DNA from: an uncultured Lachnospiraceae bacterium | GTDB lineage: Bacteria; Bacillota; Clostridia; Lachnospirales; Lachnospiraceae | Length of the DNA: 64,000 nt | Assembly (NCBI GenBank): GCA_949743325.1 | Contig: CATJTQ010000086.1 | Span: forward strand, 1-64,000 | Direction: 5' to 3' | Program-made: the position numbers and the translations under genes | Notes under the pieces: generated by a model | What the model saw: only the letters and a program-made list of their open reading frames with translations | Told to the model about the DNA's origin: nothing | The model's database searches: none | Part shown: positions 53,113-63,457 of the stretch, piece after piece | Layout: every line of letters starts with the position of its first letter | Position numbering within the stretch: the first letter of the stretch is position 1

Positions 53113-53155
53113 AATGTCAAATACCCCTCAGCAAAGCTGTGGGGTATTTGACATT
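53113..53155. repeat. near-perfect 43-nt palindrome upstream of the integrase
   Basis: AATGTCAAATACCCC, T, CAGC, AAA, GCTG, T, GGGGTATTTGACATT: a perfect 15-bp stem, a T-T mismatch and a 4-bp inner stem. No T run follows on the minus strand, so it is not a clear terminator. The inner ATACCCC/GGGGTAT resembles the terminator hairpin at 4228-4253. Confidence 0.7.
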
Positions 53156-53222
53156 CAGCGGCAATCTCCAAATATATGTAATTATAAATATTTGTCTTGT
53201 TGTCCACTGGAAAAAAACAGCC

Positions 53223-54179
53223 CTAAGAAGACTGTTTTTTTAATTTAAGAGATTTTTTTATTGGTATCTGGGCAATCAAGATCGCTGCAAATATAAACAG
53301 ACAGCCCAGCAACTCTCTGAATGAGAGCTTTTGATTTAACAATATCCAGCCTGCCAACACACTGAACACTGATTCAAGACTTAAAAGCAAAGAAGCTACA
53401 GTCGGATTCAGACCATTTTGTCCGACAATCTGCAATGTATATCCAACTCCGCTTGATAAAAAACCTGCATATATAATAGGAAGCCACGCATCTTTTGATA
53501 AAAAAGCAGCTATCCAATCGCCTGCACCTGCCGAAAAAATTTTGAAATCACAAAAAACTATTGGAAATATACTTAAAACAGCACACACAAAAAATTGTAT
53601 ACACGACATTTTCACTGCATCTACCCTTGGGGAAAAATAATCAATAACAAGTATATGAACAGCAAATAACAATGCACATAAAAACATAAATGCATCATTT
53701 ATTTCTATAGTAAACGAGTCTTTAATACATAATAGATAAAGTCCCATTAACGCCAAAATTACAGAAACCCATATATTGAACCTGCACTTTTTATGTAAAA
53801 ATATTCCCAAAACAGGAACAAGCAATATATAACAAGATGTTAAAAATCCTGCTTTCGCCACAGTCTCTCCATAGTACAATCCAAGCTGCTGCATAGTACT
53901 AGCAGAGAATAAAATGATTCCGCATAAGACTCCGCCTATAAGCAAATCTTTGTTTTCTTTAACTTTGGGCCGCTCTCCATTTTCTCTGTTCTTTACTTTA
54001 TCTATAATATATATGACTGGTATTAAAACTACAGCGGCAATCAAATTTCTTATACCATTAAAAGAAAACGCCCCCACAGCCTTTCCACCTTCGCTCTGAG
54101 CAACAAAGGCAAATCCCCAAATAATAGAAGTAACAATCAACAGGAAGGAATTTCTTATCTTAATTAATTTTGTGTTCAT
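53223..54179 (-). CDS. EamA-family (DMT) transporter
   Basis: 318 residues with ten predicted helices in two EamA repeats. Starts FLLIVTSIIWGFAFVAQSEG and the second repeat YAGFLSSGVGYTLQIVGQNG then LNPTVASLLLSLESVFSVLAGWILLNQ are typical of the drug/metabolite transporter superfamily. The substrate is unknown, often amino acids or metabolites exported. It lies 4 bp downstream of the amino-acid ABC ATPase, so it is likely the fourth gene of that operon and might export the same class of compound. Confidence 0.88.
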   Translation of the reverse strand: MNTKLIKIRNSFLLIVTSIIWGFAFVAQSEGGKAVGAFSFNGIRNLIAAVVLIPVIYIIDKVKNRENGERPKVKENKDLLIGGVLCGIILFSASTMQQLGLYYGETVAKAGFLTSCYILLVPVLGIFLHKKCRFNIWVSVILALMGLYLLCIKDSFTIEINDAFMFLCALLFAVHILVIDYFSPRVDAVKMSCIQFFVCAVLSIFPIVFCDFKIFSAGAGDWIAAFLSKDAWLPIIYAGFLSSGVGYTLQIVGQNGLNPTVASLLLSLESVFSVLAGWILLNQKLSFRELLGCLFIFAAILIAQIPIKKSLKLKKQSS

Positions 54180-54183
54180 TTAT

Positions 54184-54963
54184 CTACGCATTTAATATTG
54201 ATTTCAAGAAATTCTGTGTTCTTGGATTTTGAGGATTGTTAAATATCTGCTGTGGAGTCCCTTCTTCTGCAATTATTCCGTCTGCCATAAATAAAACTCT
54301 GTCCGCTACTTCTCTTGCAAAACCCATCTCATGTGTAACACAGAGCATTGTCATACCTTCTTTTGCCAAATTCTGCATTACTTTCAATACTTCTCCAACT
54401 AATTCCGGATCAAGAGCTGATGTAGGCTCATCAAACAGCATAATCTCAGGCTTCATTGCCAATGCTCTTGCAATGGCAACCCTTTGCTGCTGTCCTCCAG
54501 AAAGACGATTAGGATATTGATCAGCCTTCTCTGCCAGCCCTACACTCTCCAGCAATGCTATTGCTTCATCCCGTGCTGTTTTTTTATTTATCTTCTTAAC
54601 ATGTATAGGCGAAATCATAACATTTTCTATTACTGTTTTATGAGGAAAAAGATTAAAACGCTGAAAACACATACCCATATTAAGCAGAAGCTTTTGCTGA
54701 TGCTCTTTGCCGATTCTTTCAACCGTTTTATTTTTTTCTCTGTGAAGAAATAAATCTCCCTTAATAAATATTTTACCGCTTGTAATTTTTTCAAGCTGAT
54801 TTAGCGAGCGCAGGTATGTTGACTTTCCAGCACCGGAAGGTCCAATAATACATATTACTTCACCTTTTTTTACTTTTAAATTAATATCTTTTAATACCTC
54901 AAGAGAGCCAAATTTTTTGCTGACATGTTCTGTCTCCAATATATATTCATAATTATCTGCCAT
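54184..54963 (-). CDS. polar amino-acid ABC transporter ATP-binding protein
   Basis: 259 residues. Walker [20 protein letters not shown]-loop [12 protein letters not shown], signature [15 protein letters not shown], Walker [17 protein letters not shown] and H-loop VTHEM are the GlnQ/HisP-type set. An additional basic insert ([20 protein letters not shown]) lies between Walker A and the Q-loop. It energises amino-acid import with the permease and binding protein encoded upstream in the same operon. The substrate may be cystine, glutamine or another polar amino acid. Confidence 0.94.
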   Translation of the reverse strand: MADNYEYILETEHVSKKFGSLEVLKDINLKVKKGEVICIIGPSGAGKSTYLRSLNQLEKITSGKIFIKGDLFLHREKNKTVERIGKEHQQKLLLNMGMCFQRFNLFPHKTVIENVMISPIHVKKINKKTARDEAIALLESVGLAEKADQYPNRLSGGQQQRVAIARALAMKPEIMLFDEPTSALDPELVGEVLKVMQNLAKEGMTMLCVTHEMGFAREVADRVLFMADGIIAEEGTPQQIFNNPQNPRTQNFLKSILNA

Positions 54964-54977
54964 AAATATTTGACCTC

Positions 54978-56018
54978 CTATTCATATACCGAAAATCTAT
55001 TTTCTATTTTATTAAATATAAAAGTAAAGAACATAGTTATAATTAAATATATTATAAGAGCGGGAACAAATACAAGATATGAACCCTCGCTTGTCATAAT
55101 ATTTTTAGATACTGTTGTTATATCTACAAGAGATATCGCAAATACCAGCGACGCGTCTTTAAGTACCATGATAAACTCATTGCAGACTGGAGGTATCATT
55201 CTCCTTATTGATTGCGGTATAATTATCAATGACATAGTTTGGGGATAATTCATTCCCAGTGCCTTTGCCGCCTCATACTGACCTCTGTCAATCGACTGTA
55301 TAGCCGCTCTAACAATCTCTGCACAATACGCACCTGAATTTAATGAAAAGGCTATAAGCGCAGCAATAAAAGCTCCCTTGTAAACAGCTTCTGTATCTCC
55401 TGCTGAAAACAAATCTCTCCATGCAAATCCAAAGATTCCCGGAATTGAAAAATAAATTACAAATAACTGAATTAACAGCGGCGTACCTCTAAAGAAAAAT
55501 ATATATCCGCCGCAAAACTTATTAATTAGTTTCTTCTTCGATATCTTTCCAAGCGCAAGAAATATGCCAAGTACAACACCTATTATAATAGTTAGAGTTG
55601 TAAGCAGAATTGTGAGCTTAGCTCCATGCATTACATTTTCTCCGCATCCCAGCATTCTATATGTGTAGTTTACCATCTGCCCTACGACTTTTGCCTTGCC
55701 CTTATCTGCTGAATATACTTTTCCCGCAAACCCTACAAATCTCTCTGTCATCTCATTTGCTCCGGAAGATGAAAATGAACAGAAATTTATAATAATCATA
55801 TTATTATAAGTGACAGTCACATATTTTCTAGTACTTTGTGCATCCTTCTCGATAAGCTTCTGCATCTCTGGCGAAGCCCTGCCAATCATCATTTCTTCGC
55901 TTGGCTTTACAGCTGCTAAAATTACTACCGCAATTAAAACTAAGACAAAGATAGCTGCATTTATCTTAGTACTCTTTTTCCAATTTTTTATATCAGTTAT
56001 TTTCTTAAGTGTATTCAT
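54978..56018 (-). CDS. polar amino-acid ABC permease with N-terminal extension
   Basis: 346 residues. The HisMQ-type core is in the second half ([47 protein letters not shown], the EAA loop). Most such permeases have about 220 residues; here the N-terminus adds a membrane helix (residues 20-37) and about 90 extracytoplasmic residues (including a [20 protein letters not shown] segment) before the usual first helix at about 131-157. I see no known domain in the extension. It is 14 bp from the ATPase and 11 bp from the binding protein. Confidence 0.92.
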   Translation of the reverse strand: MNTLKKITDIKNWKKSTKINAAIFVLVLIAVVILAAVKPSEEMMIGRASPEMQKLIEKDAQSTRKYVTVTYNNMIIINFCSFSSSGANEMTERFVGFAGKVYSADKGKAKVVGQMVNYTYRMLGCGENVMHGAKLTILLTTLTIIIGVVLGIFLALGKISKKKLINKFCGGYIFFFRGTPLLIQLFVIYFSIPGIFGFAWRDLFSAGDTEAVYKGAFIAALIAFSLNSGAYCAEIVRAAIQSIDRGQYEAAKALGMNYPQTMSLIIIPQSIRRMIPPVCNEFIMVLKDASLVFAISLVDITTVSKNIMTSEGSYLVFVPALIIYLIITMFFTFIFNKIENRFSVYE

Positions 56019-56028
56019 AATTTACCTT

Positions 56029-56874
56029 TTATTCTTCTGTCACAAACCAATGGTCAAAGATTTCTTTAATAACTCCTTCTTCTTCCATATCTTCTAAAGC
56101 TTCATTTATCGCTGTCTGGAGCGCCTGATTTTCCATGCCTATGGCAATTGCAAACTCCTCTGCCTCTGAATCATCCTGGAATTCAAGACGGTACTTGTCT
56201 TTATTTCGATTTAAAAAACTATCAGCCACTGAACTGTCACATACAACTGCATCAATCTCTTTATTTTCCAACTGAGTAAAACAATTTGGAATCTTTTCAT
56301 TAGCAACTATCTCTACATTTATTGTACCAGTCGACTTATAATCAGACATTAATATATCCGATGTCGTCTCTTTCTGTACAGCAATAGTTTTTCCCTCTAA
56401 ATCATTAAAACTTGAAATTTCCAAATCACTGTCTTTTAATACAACTACAGACTGATAATTCTTAATATATGGAGTTGAAAAAATCATCTCCTCTTTTCTC
56501 TGAGGAGTAATGGTTACTGCTGAACATACACAGTCATAGTTTTTATCAATTGCAGCGAAAATTCCATCCCACGCTGTATTTATAAATTTAACTTCCAATC
56601 CAAGCCTGTCCGCTACCTCGGTTGCAATATCAACATCAAAACCAACTGGTGTAGTGCCATCCTCGGCAATATCTTCAAACGGCGGATAACTCATCTCAGC
56701 CCCCACTGTAAGAACACCATCGTTTACTAATTTCACATCTGATATGTCTATCGTCGTCTCTGTATTGTTGTTTTTTTTGTCTTTATCCTCCTTTTGAGAG
56801 CCACATCCAGTAATAACCGCCGCACCCATTGTAAATATAAGCGCTGCCGCCATTAATTTTTTTAATTTCCTCAT
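56029..56874 (-). CDS. amino-acid ABC transporter substrate-binding lipoprotein
   Basis: 281 residues. The signal peptide MRKLKKLMAAALIFTMGAAV ends in the lipobox VITGC. The solute-binding fold 3 is clear: LTVGAEMSYPPFEDIAEDGT, PVGFDVDIATEVADRLG, CSAVTITPQRKEEMIFSTPY and LEGKTIAVQKETTSD. It captures a polar amino acid outside the membrane. Arg in TPQRKEE is the usual carboxylate ligand. It is the first gene of the importer operon. Confidence 0.93.
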   Translation of the reverse strand: MRKLKKLMAAALIFTMGAAVITGCGSQKEDKDKKNNNTETTIDISDVKLVNDGVLTVGAEMSYPPFEDIAEDGTTPVGFDVDIATEVADRLGLEVKFINTAWDGIFAAIDKNYDCVCSAVTITPQRKEEMIFSTPYIKNYQSVVVLKDSDLEISSFNDLEGKTIAVQKETTSDILMSDYKSTGTINVEIVANEKIPNCFTQLENKEIDAVVCDSSVADSFLNRNKDKYRLEFQDDSEAEEFAIAIGMENQALQTAINEALEDMEEEGVIKEIFDHWFVTEE

Positions 56875-56929
56875 TTCTTTTCCTCCTTAATTACACTTTT
56901 TTATAGGGATTCTTTATCCCTTATCTTAA

Positions 56930-58261
56930 TTATAGTACATACAATCCTCTGCTAACATAATAATCTTTTTTATCCTGATACATAAGTTTATCAGTATTAG
57001 CCACACTTACCTCTATATTTTCACACTTTGGAAGCCAAAGACTTCCGACAGAAGCAGATATATCTGTTGTCCAGTCGGCTTTTAATTTTTCAACATGCCT
57101 CGCAAATTCTTCTTCTGCAACTCCTTTACAGAAAACAACAAACTCGTCGCCTCCGATTCTGTAAATATGTTTTCCAAAATTTTTTTTCAATATATCCGCG
57201 ACCGTTTTTATCATTTTGTCACCCTGTTCATGCCCATATTTATCATTTACATTTTTTAGACCGTTTATATCTGCAAAGATTATTCCCAAAGAGATGTCTT
57301 TTCTGCCTTCAAGTTTATTCATCAATCTTACATAAGCATGACGGTTTCCTACCTTAGTAAGCCTGTCACAATAACTTAACTCATATAGTTTATCAAGACT
57401 GTGCCTCTTCTCTATATCATTTAATACTACTGAGGCGACTATCTTCACTAGAAAATTTCTATCCATATTTTGATTAGGATTATCAAGTCCAATAAAACCT
57501 ACTATTTTGCCCTTTTTTCTAAATGGAATGGCAATTAAAGTCTCTATCTGCTGCTGTTCGAGTATTTCATACTCCAATGAACTTTTATCAAGTTCACTTG
57601 ACACCTGAGATATGAACACTTCTCCCTTCGACTTAAACAACTCCATCCAGCGCGAAATAGCAGAGATATCTATGTTCTGCAAAAAAGCTATCTGCGGCTC
57701 AACGCCGTCCCTGCACCACTCATATGTATTATTAATAGACTTATTATCTTTAGAAAATTCAAAAATATATGCTCTGTCTGCATTATAATATTGCGCCATA
57801 TTTGCCAGACATTGGTTTAGCGCTGCTTCTATGTCATTATTCTCATATAACATCCTCAGACACTCAAGTAAAGTAGCCTCTACCTTCTGTTCATTCTCAA
57901 GTTTCTTTTCTGTTCTCTTAGCATGTGTAATATCCGTAAACACACACATTTTAACTTCCTTGCCGCCAACTTTTATTAAACGGCACTTCTGATAAAAATA
58001 TTTATCAAACTTCTTGCTGTATCGCTCATCTTCAGTTCTGCCCTCTCTCAAAACCTCTTCATTATTACAGTTAGCACAGGGCTCATCAAAACCATATAAG
58101 ACCTTATAACAAGGAAGCTGTAATGCTTCCTTTTCAAGTAGACCAACCATATTTAAAACAGTTTTATTTACATATATTAATTTATGATTGTAGAAATCGA
58201 CTACATATATAATTTCATCGACCTCATCCAATAACATTAACTTTAGTTCTTCTCTTGTCAT
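56930..58261 (-). CDS. PAS-GAF-GGDEF diguanylate cyclase
   Basis: About 443 residues; the ATG at 58261 (MTREELKL) is preferred to a TTG 51 bases upstream. A PAS domain (residues 10-115) includes a Cys-rich loop (CYKVLYGFDEPCANCNNEEV). A GAF domain covers 150-290 (ADRAYIFEFSKDNKSINNTY). The GGDEF domain is intact: CDRLTKVGNRHAYV, FADINGLKNVNDKYGHEQGD and the active site YRIGGDEFVVF. It should make c-di-GMP from two GTP in response to PAS/GAF signals. No inhibitory RxxD is seen upstream of the active site. Its counterpart phosphodiesterase is at 48.3-50.0 kb. Confidence 0.92.
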   Translation of the reverse strand: MTREELKLMLLDEVDEIIYVVDFYNHKLIYVNKTVLNMVGLLEKEALQLPCYKVLYGFDEPCANCNNEEVLREGRTEDERYSKKFDKYFYQKCRLIKVGGKEVKMCVFTDITHAKRTEKKLENEQKVEATLLECLRMLYENNDIEAALNQCLANMAQYYNADRAYIFEFSKDNKSINNTYEWCRDGVEPQIAFLQNIDISAISRWMELFKSKGEVFISQVSSELDKSSLEYEILEQQQIETLIAIPFRKKGKIVGFIGLDNPNQNMDRNFLVKIVASVVLNDIEKRHSLDKLYELSYCDRLTKVGNRHAYVRLMNKLEGRKDISLGIIFADINGLKNVNDKYGHEQGDKMIKTVADILKKNFGKHIYRIGGDEFVVFCKGVAEEEFARHVEKLKADWTTDISASVGSLWLPKCENIEVSVANTDKLMYQDKKDYYVSRGLYVL

Positions 58262-58381
58262 AACACTACTTTCGCCTTTACTATATACAACAGTTACGTT
58301 ACAAATATGCAAACATTATATTGATTTTACTATAAACACAAAATAATATCAATATATTTAAATAAAATATGTCAAGTTAAA

Positions 58382-58428
58382 AAGAGGATATCAATGCCAC
58401 TGACTATAATGGCTTTTATGATATCCTC
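58382..58428 (-). terminator. terminator of the dCache hybrid kinase
   Basis: AGAGGATATCA pairs with TGATATCCTCT (11 bp) around an inner TGCCA/TGGC stem. In transcript direction TTTTTAAC follows. Confidence 0.85.
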
Positions 58429-58440
58429 TAAATTCAATTT

Positions 58441-60981
58441 CTAATCTCTATTTTGGATATGTCTCTCCAACAAACGAGAAACCTCTCGAATGTCAATAGG
58501 TTTTGCCACATGTGCATTCATCCCTGCATCAAGACATTTCTTAATATCATCCGAAAATGCATCCGCTGTCATAGCAATTATTGGTATATCAGAATCTTTG
58601 CGGTCCATGTTTCTAATTGCCTCCGTTGCTTCATAACCGTTCATTATCGGCATACGCAGATCCATAAGCACGGCATCATAATATCCCTCTGATGATTCTT
58701 TAAACTTATCAACACATATCTGTCCATTCTCTGCCCAATCAAGCTTTAATCCCAACTCTGACAGCAATTCTGACGCAATCTCCCAGTTAAGGTCATTATC
58801 TTCAGCCAACAAGATATTTTTACCATTAAAGTCCATTTTTTCATTAGGAACATTTTTAGACACCTCATTTATATTGCCTGCATACTGTCTTAATCCATAA
58901 AACAGTGTAGATTTAAACAATGGCTTAGAAATAAATCCTGAAACGCCTGCCTCATTCGCTTCATCTTCAATTTCTCCCCAATCATAAGCGGATATTAAGA
59001 GAATCGGAACATCATTTCCCATTTGTGCACGAATTCGCTTGGCTGTCTGAATCCCATTTATTCCCGGAAGTTTCCAATCTAACAATATTACATGATAATC
59101 ATCATGTTTTTTATGACGTTTTTCTACCAACTCTAAAGCATGTTCACCACTTGTTGTCCACTCTGCATTTACCCCTATATCTTTCAGCGCTTCAATTGTT
59201 GTTTCACAAAGAATCTGATCATCATCAACTAACAACATATTCCAATTAGGAAGTATCATATCCTCTTCCTGCACTTCAGCACACTCTAAATCCAGTTCAA
59301 CATGAAACTCAGTACCCTTTCCCAACTCGCTTTCTAAACTTATTGTGCCTCCCATGGCATCAACAATATATTTCGTTATCGCCATTCCAAGTCCTGTACC
59401 TTCAGTTTTCCTTACGCGGGTACTATCCTCCCTTGTAAATGATTCAAAAATTTTCTTCTGAAATTCCGGAGTCATGCCTATTCCCTCATCCTTTACACAT
59501 ATATGTACACGGACAAAGTTATCTCCTTTAGGTGATTCTTCCTCATATATTGACATTCGTATTGCTTTGTTTTCTGGTGTAAATTTAACTGCATTTGAAA
59601 GAAAATTCAGCAGCACCTGATTTAACCTGACACTGTCACAATACACATTTTCCTGAATAATATCATATACGAGTACATCAAATGATTGATTTTTGGCCTT
59701 GACCTGAGGCTGAACAATACTGACAATACTTTCCATTACCTCCTGCAATGAAATTCTATCCATATTTAAAGTCATCTTGCCGCTCTCTATCTTTGACATA
59801 TCTAAGACATCATTGATAAGTCCCAATAAATGCTTGCTTGAAAGAGCAATTTTTTTAAGTGAATTCTGTACCTGCTGCCTGTTATCAATATTTGCAGTTG
59901 CAATAGCTGTCATACCGACTATAGCATTCATAGGGGTCCTAATATCATGACTCATATTTGACAAAAATTCACTTTTGGCCTTGTTTGCCCTAATTGCCTC
60001 ATCCTGTGCCCTCTTCAGCGCTTCAATCTGCTGTCTTGTAAGCTGAAAATACTTTAAAAATATGCAAAGCAGCACAATTAAAATTATCCCGCAGCTTGCC
60101 ATTGCCATAGCAAGCCATTGGCTGCTTAAATGATTAACCGCCTCGTCAAGCATACCATACGGCATAACTGTTACTAAAAACCATTCAGAATAAGGAAGCG
60201 CAATACAATAAACATTTTTACGTCCATCATCACACTCAAATATTAAGCTTATATTTTGACGTCTCCTCATTGCGTCAGAAAGTTCCGAAATATATCCTTC
60301 TGCCAATTCATCACAATCTTCACGTATACGGTCAAAATAACTTTCCAACTCACTGTGAGCGCCTTTTATAACATAACTTCCGTTTCTGCGAATTATATAA
60401 GAATAAGTTAAGGCCTCCTGCTCACTTAAAGACATCATTTCACTAATATAATTTACAGGAATCGCTGCTACAATAGCCGTACACTTTTCACCATTACCCA
60501 TTATATATTCAGCCGAAACACCAACAAGAACCAAATCATTTCCATTTATATCCTTACCAACAGCAATCTTATTGTCATTTTTATTAAGTGACATCGTAAA
60601 TGGATCTGGATCTATAACTTCCATAGGAATACCAGAAATCATTTCGAACTCTCCATCATATGAATAGAATGCAAGATGGTCAAATCCTCTTGCTGTTGCC
60701 GCATATGTAAGCTCTCTCTTCCATTCATCTATAGTGGAATACTGCTCAGGATGAATAGTATCAACCAACGCTTCAATCTGAGACAGCTTATCAAGACATG
60801 TTGTCTCAAAATGCATCGAAATTCTCTCCGCCATTCCAGACATATATTTAGTGCCAATCTCATCAAGAACTTCAGCATTTTTTTTATCCATACGAACTAT
60901 CATAAATGAAAAAACACCCAAACACAAAACTGCCAATCCCATAATACTGAAAGCTAGAAAACGTGTTATTTTATTTTTCAC
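58441..60981 (-). CDS. hybrid histidine kinase with dCache-like sensor and two receivers
   Basis: About 846 residues from a GTG at 60981, eight bases after GGAGG; earlier ATGs would overlap the site. Two membrane helices (near 10-30 and 290-310) enclose a roughly 260-residue extracytoplasmic dCache-type sensor (GFDHLAFYSYDGE; YSYIIRRNGSYVIKG). The H-box reads LSNMSHDIRTPMNA (His near 345), with N-box LLNFLSNAVKF and G-boxes DEGIGM and GTGLGMAI. Two receivers follow, with Asp in VILLDWKLPGING and in AVLMDLRMPIMNGY. No Hpt domain is fused, so phosphate leaves by another protein. It is divergent from the LytTR regulator. Confidence 0.92.
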   Translation of the reverse strand: MKNKITRFLAFSIMGLAVLCLGVFSFMIVRMDKKNAEVLDEIGTKYMSGMAERISMHFETTCLDKLSQIEALVDTIHPEQYSTIDEWKRELTYAATARGFDHLAFYSYDGEFEMISGIPMEVIDPDPFTMSLNKNDNKIAVGKDINGNDLVLVGVSAEYIMGNGEKCTAIVAAIPVNYISEMMSLSEQEALTYSYIIRRNGSYVIKGAHSELESYFDRIREDCDELAEGYISELSDAMRRRQNISLIFECDDGRKNVYCIALPYSEWFLVTVMPYGMLDEAVNHLSSQWLAMAMASCGIILIVLLCIFLKYFQLTRQQIEALKRAQDEAIRANKAKSEFLSNMSHDIRTPMNAIVGMTAIATANIDNRQQVQNSLKKIALSSKHLLGLINDVLDMSKIESGKMTLNMDRISLQEVMESIVSIVQPQVKAKNQSFDVLVYDIIQENVYCDSVRLNQVLLNFLSNAVKFTPENKAIRMSIYEEESPKGDNFVRVHICVKDEGIGMTPEFQKKIFESFTREDSTRVRKTEGTGLGMAITKYIVDAMGGTISLESELGKGTEFHVELDLECAEVQEEDMILPNWNMLLVDDDQILCETTIEALKDIGVNAEWTTSGEHALELVEKRHKKHDDYHVILLDWKLPGINGIQTAKRIRAQMGNDVPILLISAYDWGEIEDEANEAGVSGFISKPLFKSTLFYGLRQYAGNINEVSKNVPNEKMDFNGKNILLAEDNDLNWEIASELLSELGLKLDWAENGQICVDKFKESSEGYYDAVLMDLRMPIMNGYEATEAIRNMDRKDSDIPIIAMTADAFSDDIKKCLDAGMNAHVAKPIDIREVSRLLERHIQNRD

Positions 60982-61302
60982 CAAAAGCACCTCCATTTTT
61001 TCTAATATATAATAGAAAATCATTAACTTCTGATATAATTTCATTTGATTTTTACATTAAAATTTCATCTTATTATAACAAAAACAAATTTTAAAATCAA
61101 TGTATTTTATATAAATTATTTGCATAGAAATGACAATTATCTAATAAGTCAAAATAATAGAATTTTATCTGCGTTACACAAAAAAATATCTTAGGAAAAA
61201 TTTTTATTTGTAAGATATTTTTAAATATGTTATAATTACTCAAAAGATAATAAATACTACATACAATTTTATAAAAATTTAACATTTTTCCGAGGAAAAT
61301 TT
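60982..61302. promoter_or_regulatory. divergent region with the LytTR promoter
   Basis: 321 bases with no convincing gene. On the plus strand TTGTAA (61208-61213), a 17-bp spacer and TATAAT (61231-61236) form a clear promoter 67 bp before the LytTR gene. The kinase promoter on the minus strand is not obvious. No LytTR direct-repeat operator could be assigned with confidence. Confidence 0.6.
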
Positions 61303-62031
61303 ATGAAAATTACAATATGTGACGATAATTCAGAAGACTTAAAAGTAATTGAAAATTTGCTTGAAAAATATATAAAAAAAACAAAATCCTTTAATTTCCA
61401 AGTATCAAAATATTCAGACTCTTTATCATTATTTGAGAAAATAAAAAATCAGGAATTATCTGATATTTATATTCTTGATATTATTATGTCAAATGCAACT
61501 GGTATAGATTTAGGCAGAGAGATAAGAAAAAGGAGTTCTCAAAATACAATTATATATATTACTTCTTCAGATGATTTTGCATTGGAGGCATTTAATGTAC
61601 ATGCGGGAAGGTATTTGTTAAAACCTCTTTTGGAATCACATTTTTTTGAAGCTATGGATTACTCTGTATCTTTTACAAAATCAGTTAGAGATCCTGTCTA
61701 TTTAGTTAAAACAAAAGACGGTCTGCAGTCTGTACGATATTCCAAAATAGAATACATCGAAAACTCTTCAAGGCTGCTTTATATTCATAAGACAGACGGT
61801 GAAATTATAACCAGCATTTTTATAAGACAATCCTTTGAAAACGAACTGGAACAGTTATTAGATTACAATTGTTTTTTACAAGTACATAAATCTTTTCTAA
61901 TTAATTTAAATCATGTAGAAAAATTAAGTGGCAGCAATATTATTATGAAAAATGGCGCTGTAATTCCTGTAAGCAGAAAGAATACGGTAAAAGTCAAACG
62001 CCAGTTTCTCCTATTTTTAGCAGAAAAGTAA
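61303..62031 (+). CDS. LytTR-family response regulator (AgrA-like)
   Basis: 242 residues. The receiver has MKITICDDNSEDLK at the start, Asp in IYILDIIMSNATG and Lys in RYLLKPL. The LytTR DNA-binding domain covers 135-240 (YSKIEYIENSSRLLYIHKTD, FLQVHKSFLINLNHVEKLSG, PVSRKNTVKVKRQF). It probably activates target promoters with direct repeats. The AgrC-like kinase gene begins 20 bp downstream. Unlike agr, no autoinducer peptide or AgrB gene is adjacent, so the signal is unknown. Confidence 0.94.
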   Translation: MKITICDDNSEDLKVIENLLEKYIKKTKSFNFQVSKYSDSLSLFEKIKNQELSDIYILDIIMSNATGIDLGREIRKRSSQNTIIYITSSDDFALEAFNVHAGRYLLKPLLESHFFEAMDYSVSFTKSVRDPVYLVKTKDGLQSVRYSKIEYIENSSRLLYIHKTDGEIITSIFIRQSFENELEQLLDYNCFLQVHKSFLINLNHVEKLSGSNIIMKNGAVIPVSRKNTVKVKRQFLLFLAEK

Positions 62032-62051
62032 TACACAAAAAGGATCATATA

Positions 62052-63341
62052 ATGAATTATTTTAACAATATTTCTTATTTTATAAGCCACATATTTTTAA
62101 TGTTGTTTATTTATAATTTTATTACTCATCGTTATTCTAAAAATACTACAAAATTGATTTGTTTATCTTCATGCATACTGCTTACAATTACCGACTTTTT
62201 AAAACTAAACTTATTTCCAGACAGCGGACTATGTTATGTTATTGTAACACTTATGCAAATTTTATTAACACAATTTACAGGTATCTTTATTTCTAAAAAA
62301 AGAAATTCCAAAGTTCTTTTTATCGGACTAAGCGCTTCCAATTACGTTATTATAGGAAGCGTTTTGGCAATCATTTTATTCATATATACACAAAACAAAC
62401 TTATTGCTCTTACAGGAAGCATTATAATTCATGCTGCAATTTTGTCTCTATTATACTGTACAATAAGAGACATATGGATAAAAGAATATGAAATTGAATA
62501 CACTAAGGGCTGGTGGAAACTATGTTTAATTCCAGTATTTTTTTACTGCAGCTTTTTCTGTATTGCTTTTTTCCCCCATACACTATACAACAATCCTGAT
62601 AACATATTGGGTATACTATGCTTTATAGTAACAATGCTTGTATCATATGTTGTTGTTCTTCAATATATCGAGAACGATGCCAAACAAAAAAACATTTATT
62701 TAAAAAATGTACTTTTTGAAGCTTATATTAAAGGCTTAGAAAACCAATACTATATTGTTGAACAGGCTGAACAGAATCTTAAAATCTTAAGACATGATAT
62801 GAGACATTATTGCAATATGATAAGCTATCTGCTTAACCATGAAGAATATGAAGAAATCCATAATATATTATCGTATATAAGCAGCGTTACTGATGAAAAT
62901 AAAGTAGTAAAATACTGCAACAACTTAATAGCAAACACAATCATTTCTAAAATGATAGATAAAGCCACCTCACTTAATGTCAATGTCAATTTAGATATTA
63001 TAATTGATAAGAATATTCCGGTTAATAACTATGAATTTACTGCTGTAATCGCCAATCTTTTTGAAAATGCACTTGACAGCGTTAAAAATTTTGATTCTGC
63101 ACAAAGGTTTATAGATATTAAAATCCATTGTACTGAAAACAAACTAATTATAAGAATCAAAAATCCTTATAATGATAAAATCTTATTTGATAAAAACACA
63201 GGGCTTCCAAAAAGTAAAGGCGGCAGCAACCATGGTTTTGGAATGCAGAGTATACTTGCTTTTTCAGAGAAAATAAACGGAACAATTGACTGCTTCTGCA
63301 AAGACAATTTCTTCTATATAATAATGTATGCAAAATTTTAA
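62052..63341 (+). CDS. AgrC-like sensor histidine kinase (GHKL)
   Basis: 429 residues. The N-terminal half has six or seven membrane helices (residues 5-205). The H-box region is LKILRHDMRHYCNM near residue 250; NLFENALDSVKNF near 338 is the N-box; GFGMQSILAFSEKI near 397 is the G-box. The short catalytic domain and lack of HisKA are typical of AgrC/ComD/CitA-like kinases. It pairs with the preceding LytTR regulator. No peptide precursor gene is visible, so ligand identity cannot be inferred. Confidence 0.9.
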   Translation: MNYFNNISYFISHIFLMLFIYNFITHRYSKNTTKLICLSSCILLTITDFLKLNLFPDSGLCYVIVTLMQILLTQFTGIFISKKRNSKVLFIGLSASNYVIIGSVLAIILFIYTQNKLIALTGSIIIHAAILSLLYCTIRDIWIKEYEIEYTKGWWKLCLIPVFFYCSFFCIAFFPHTLYNNPDNILGILCFIVTMLVSYVVVLQYIENDAKQKNIYLKNVLFEAYIKGLENQYYIVEQAEQNLKILRHDMRHYCNMISYLLNHEEYEEIHNILSYISSVTDENKVVKYCNNLIANTIISKMIDKATSLNVNVNLDIIIDKNIPVNNYEFTAVIANLFENALDSVKNFDSAQRFIDIKIHCTENKLIIRIKNPYNDKILFDKNTGLPKSKGGSNHGFGMQSILAFSEKINGTIDCFCKDNFFYIIMYAKF

Positions 63342-63457
63342 TCTTTACCATTCTGTTGAAAAAAGGTGTGTTTTTGCGAAATATTATATCTTAATATATA
63401 TAGAGAAAATGATATAATAAATCAAATTAGTTTATTCAACACATTGGAGGAAATAAA

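Noticed and set aside
51932..54179. A full integrative element around the integrase
   Set aside because: No excisionase, relaxase, phage or repeat boundaries are seen; the neighbours are ordinary transporter and protease genes.
61097..61285. 62-codon minus-strand frame upstream of the LytTR gene
   Set aside because: Low-complexity, AT-driven translation over the LytTR promoter; no ribosome binding site.
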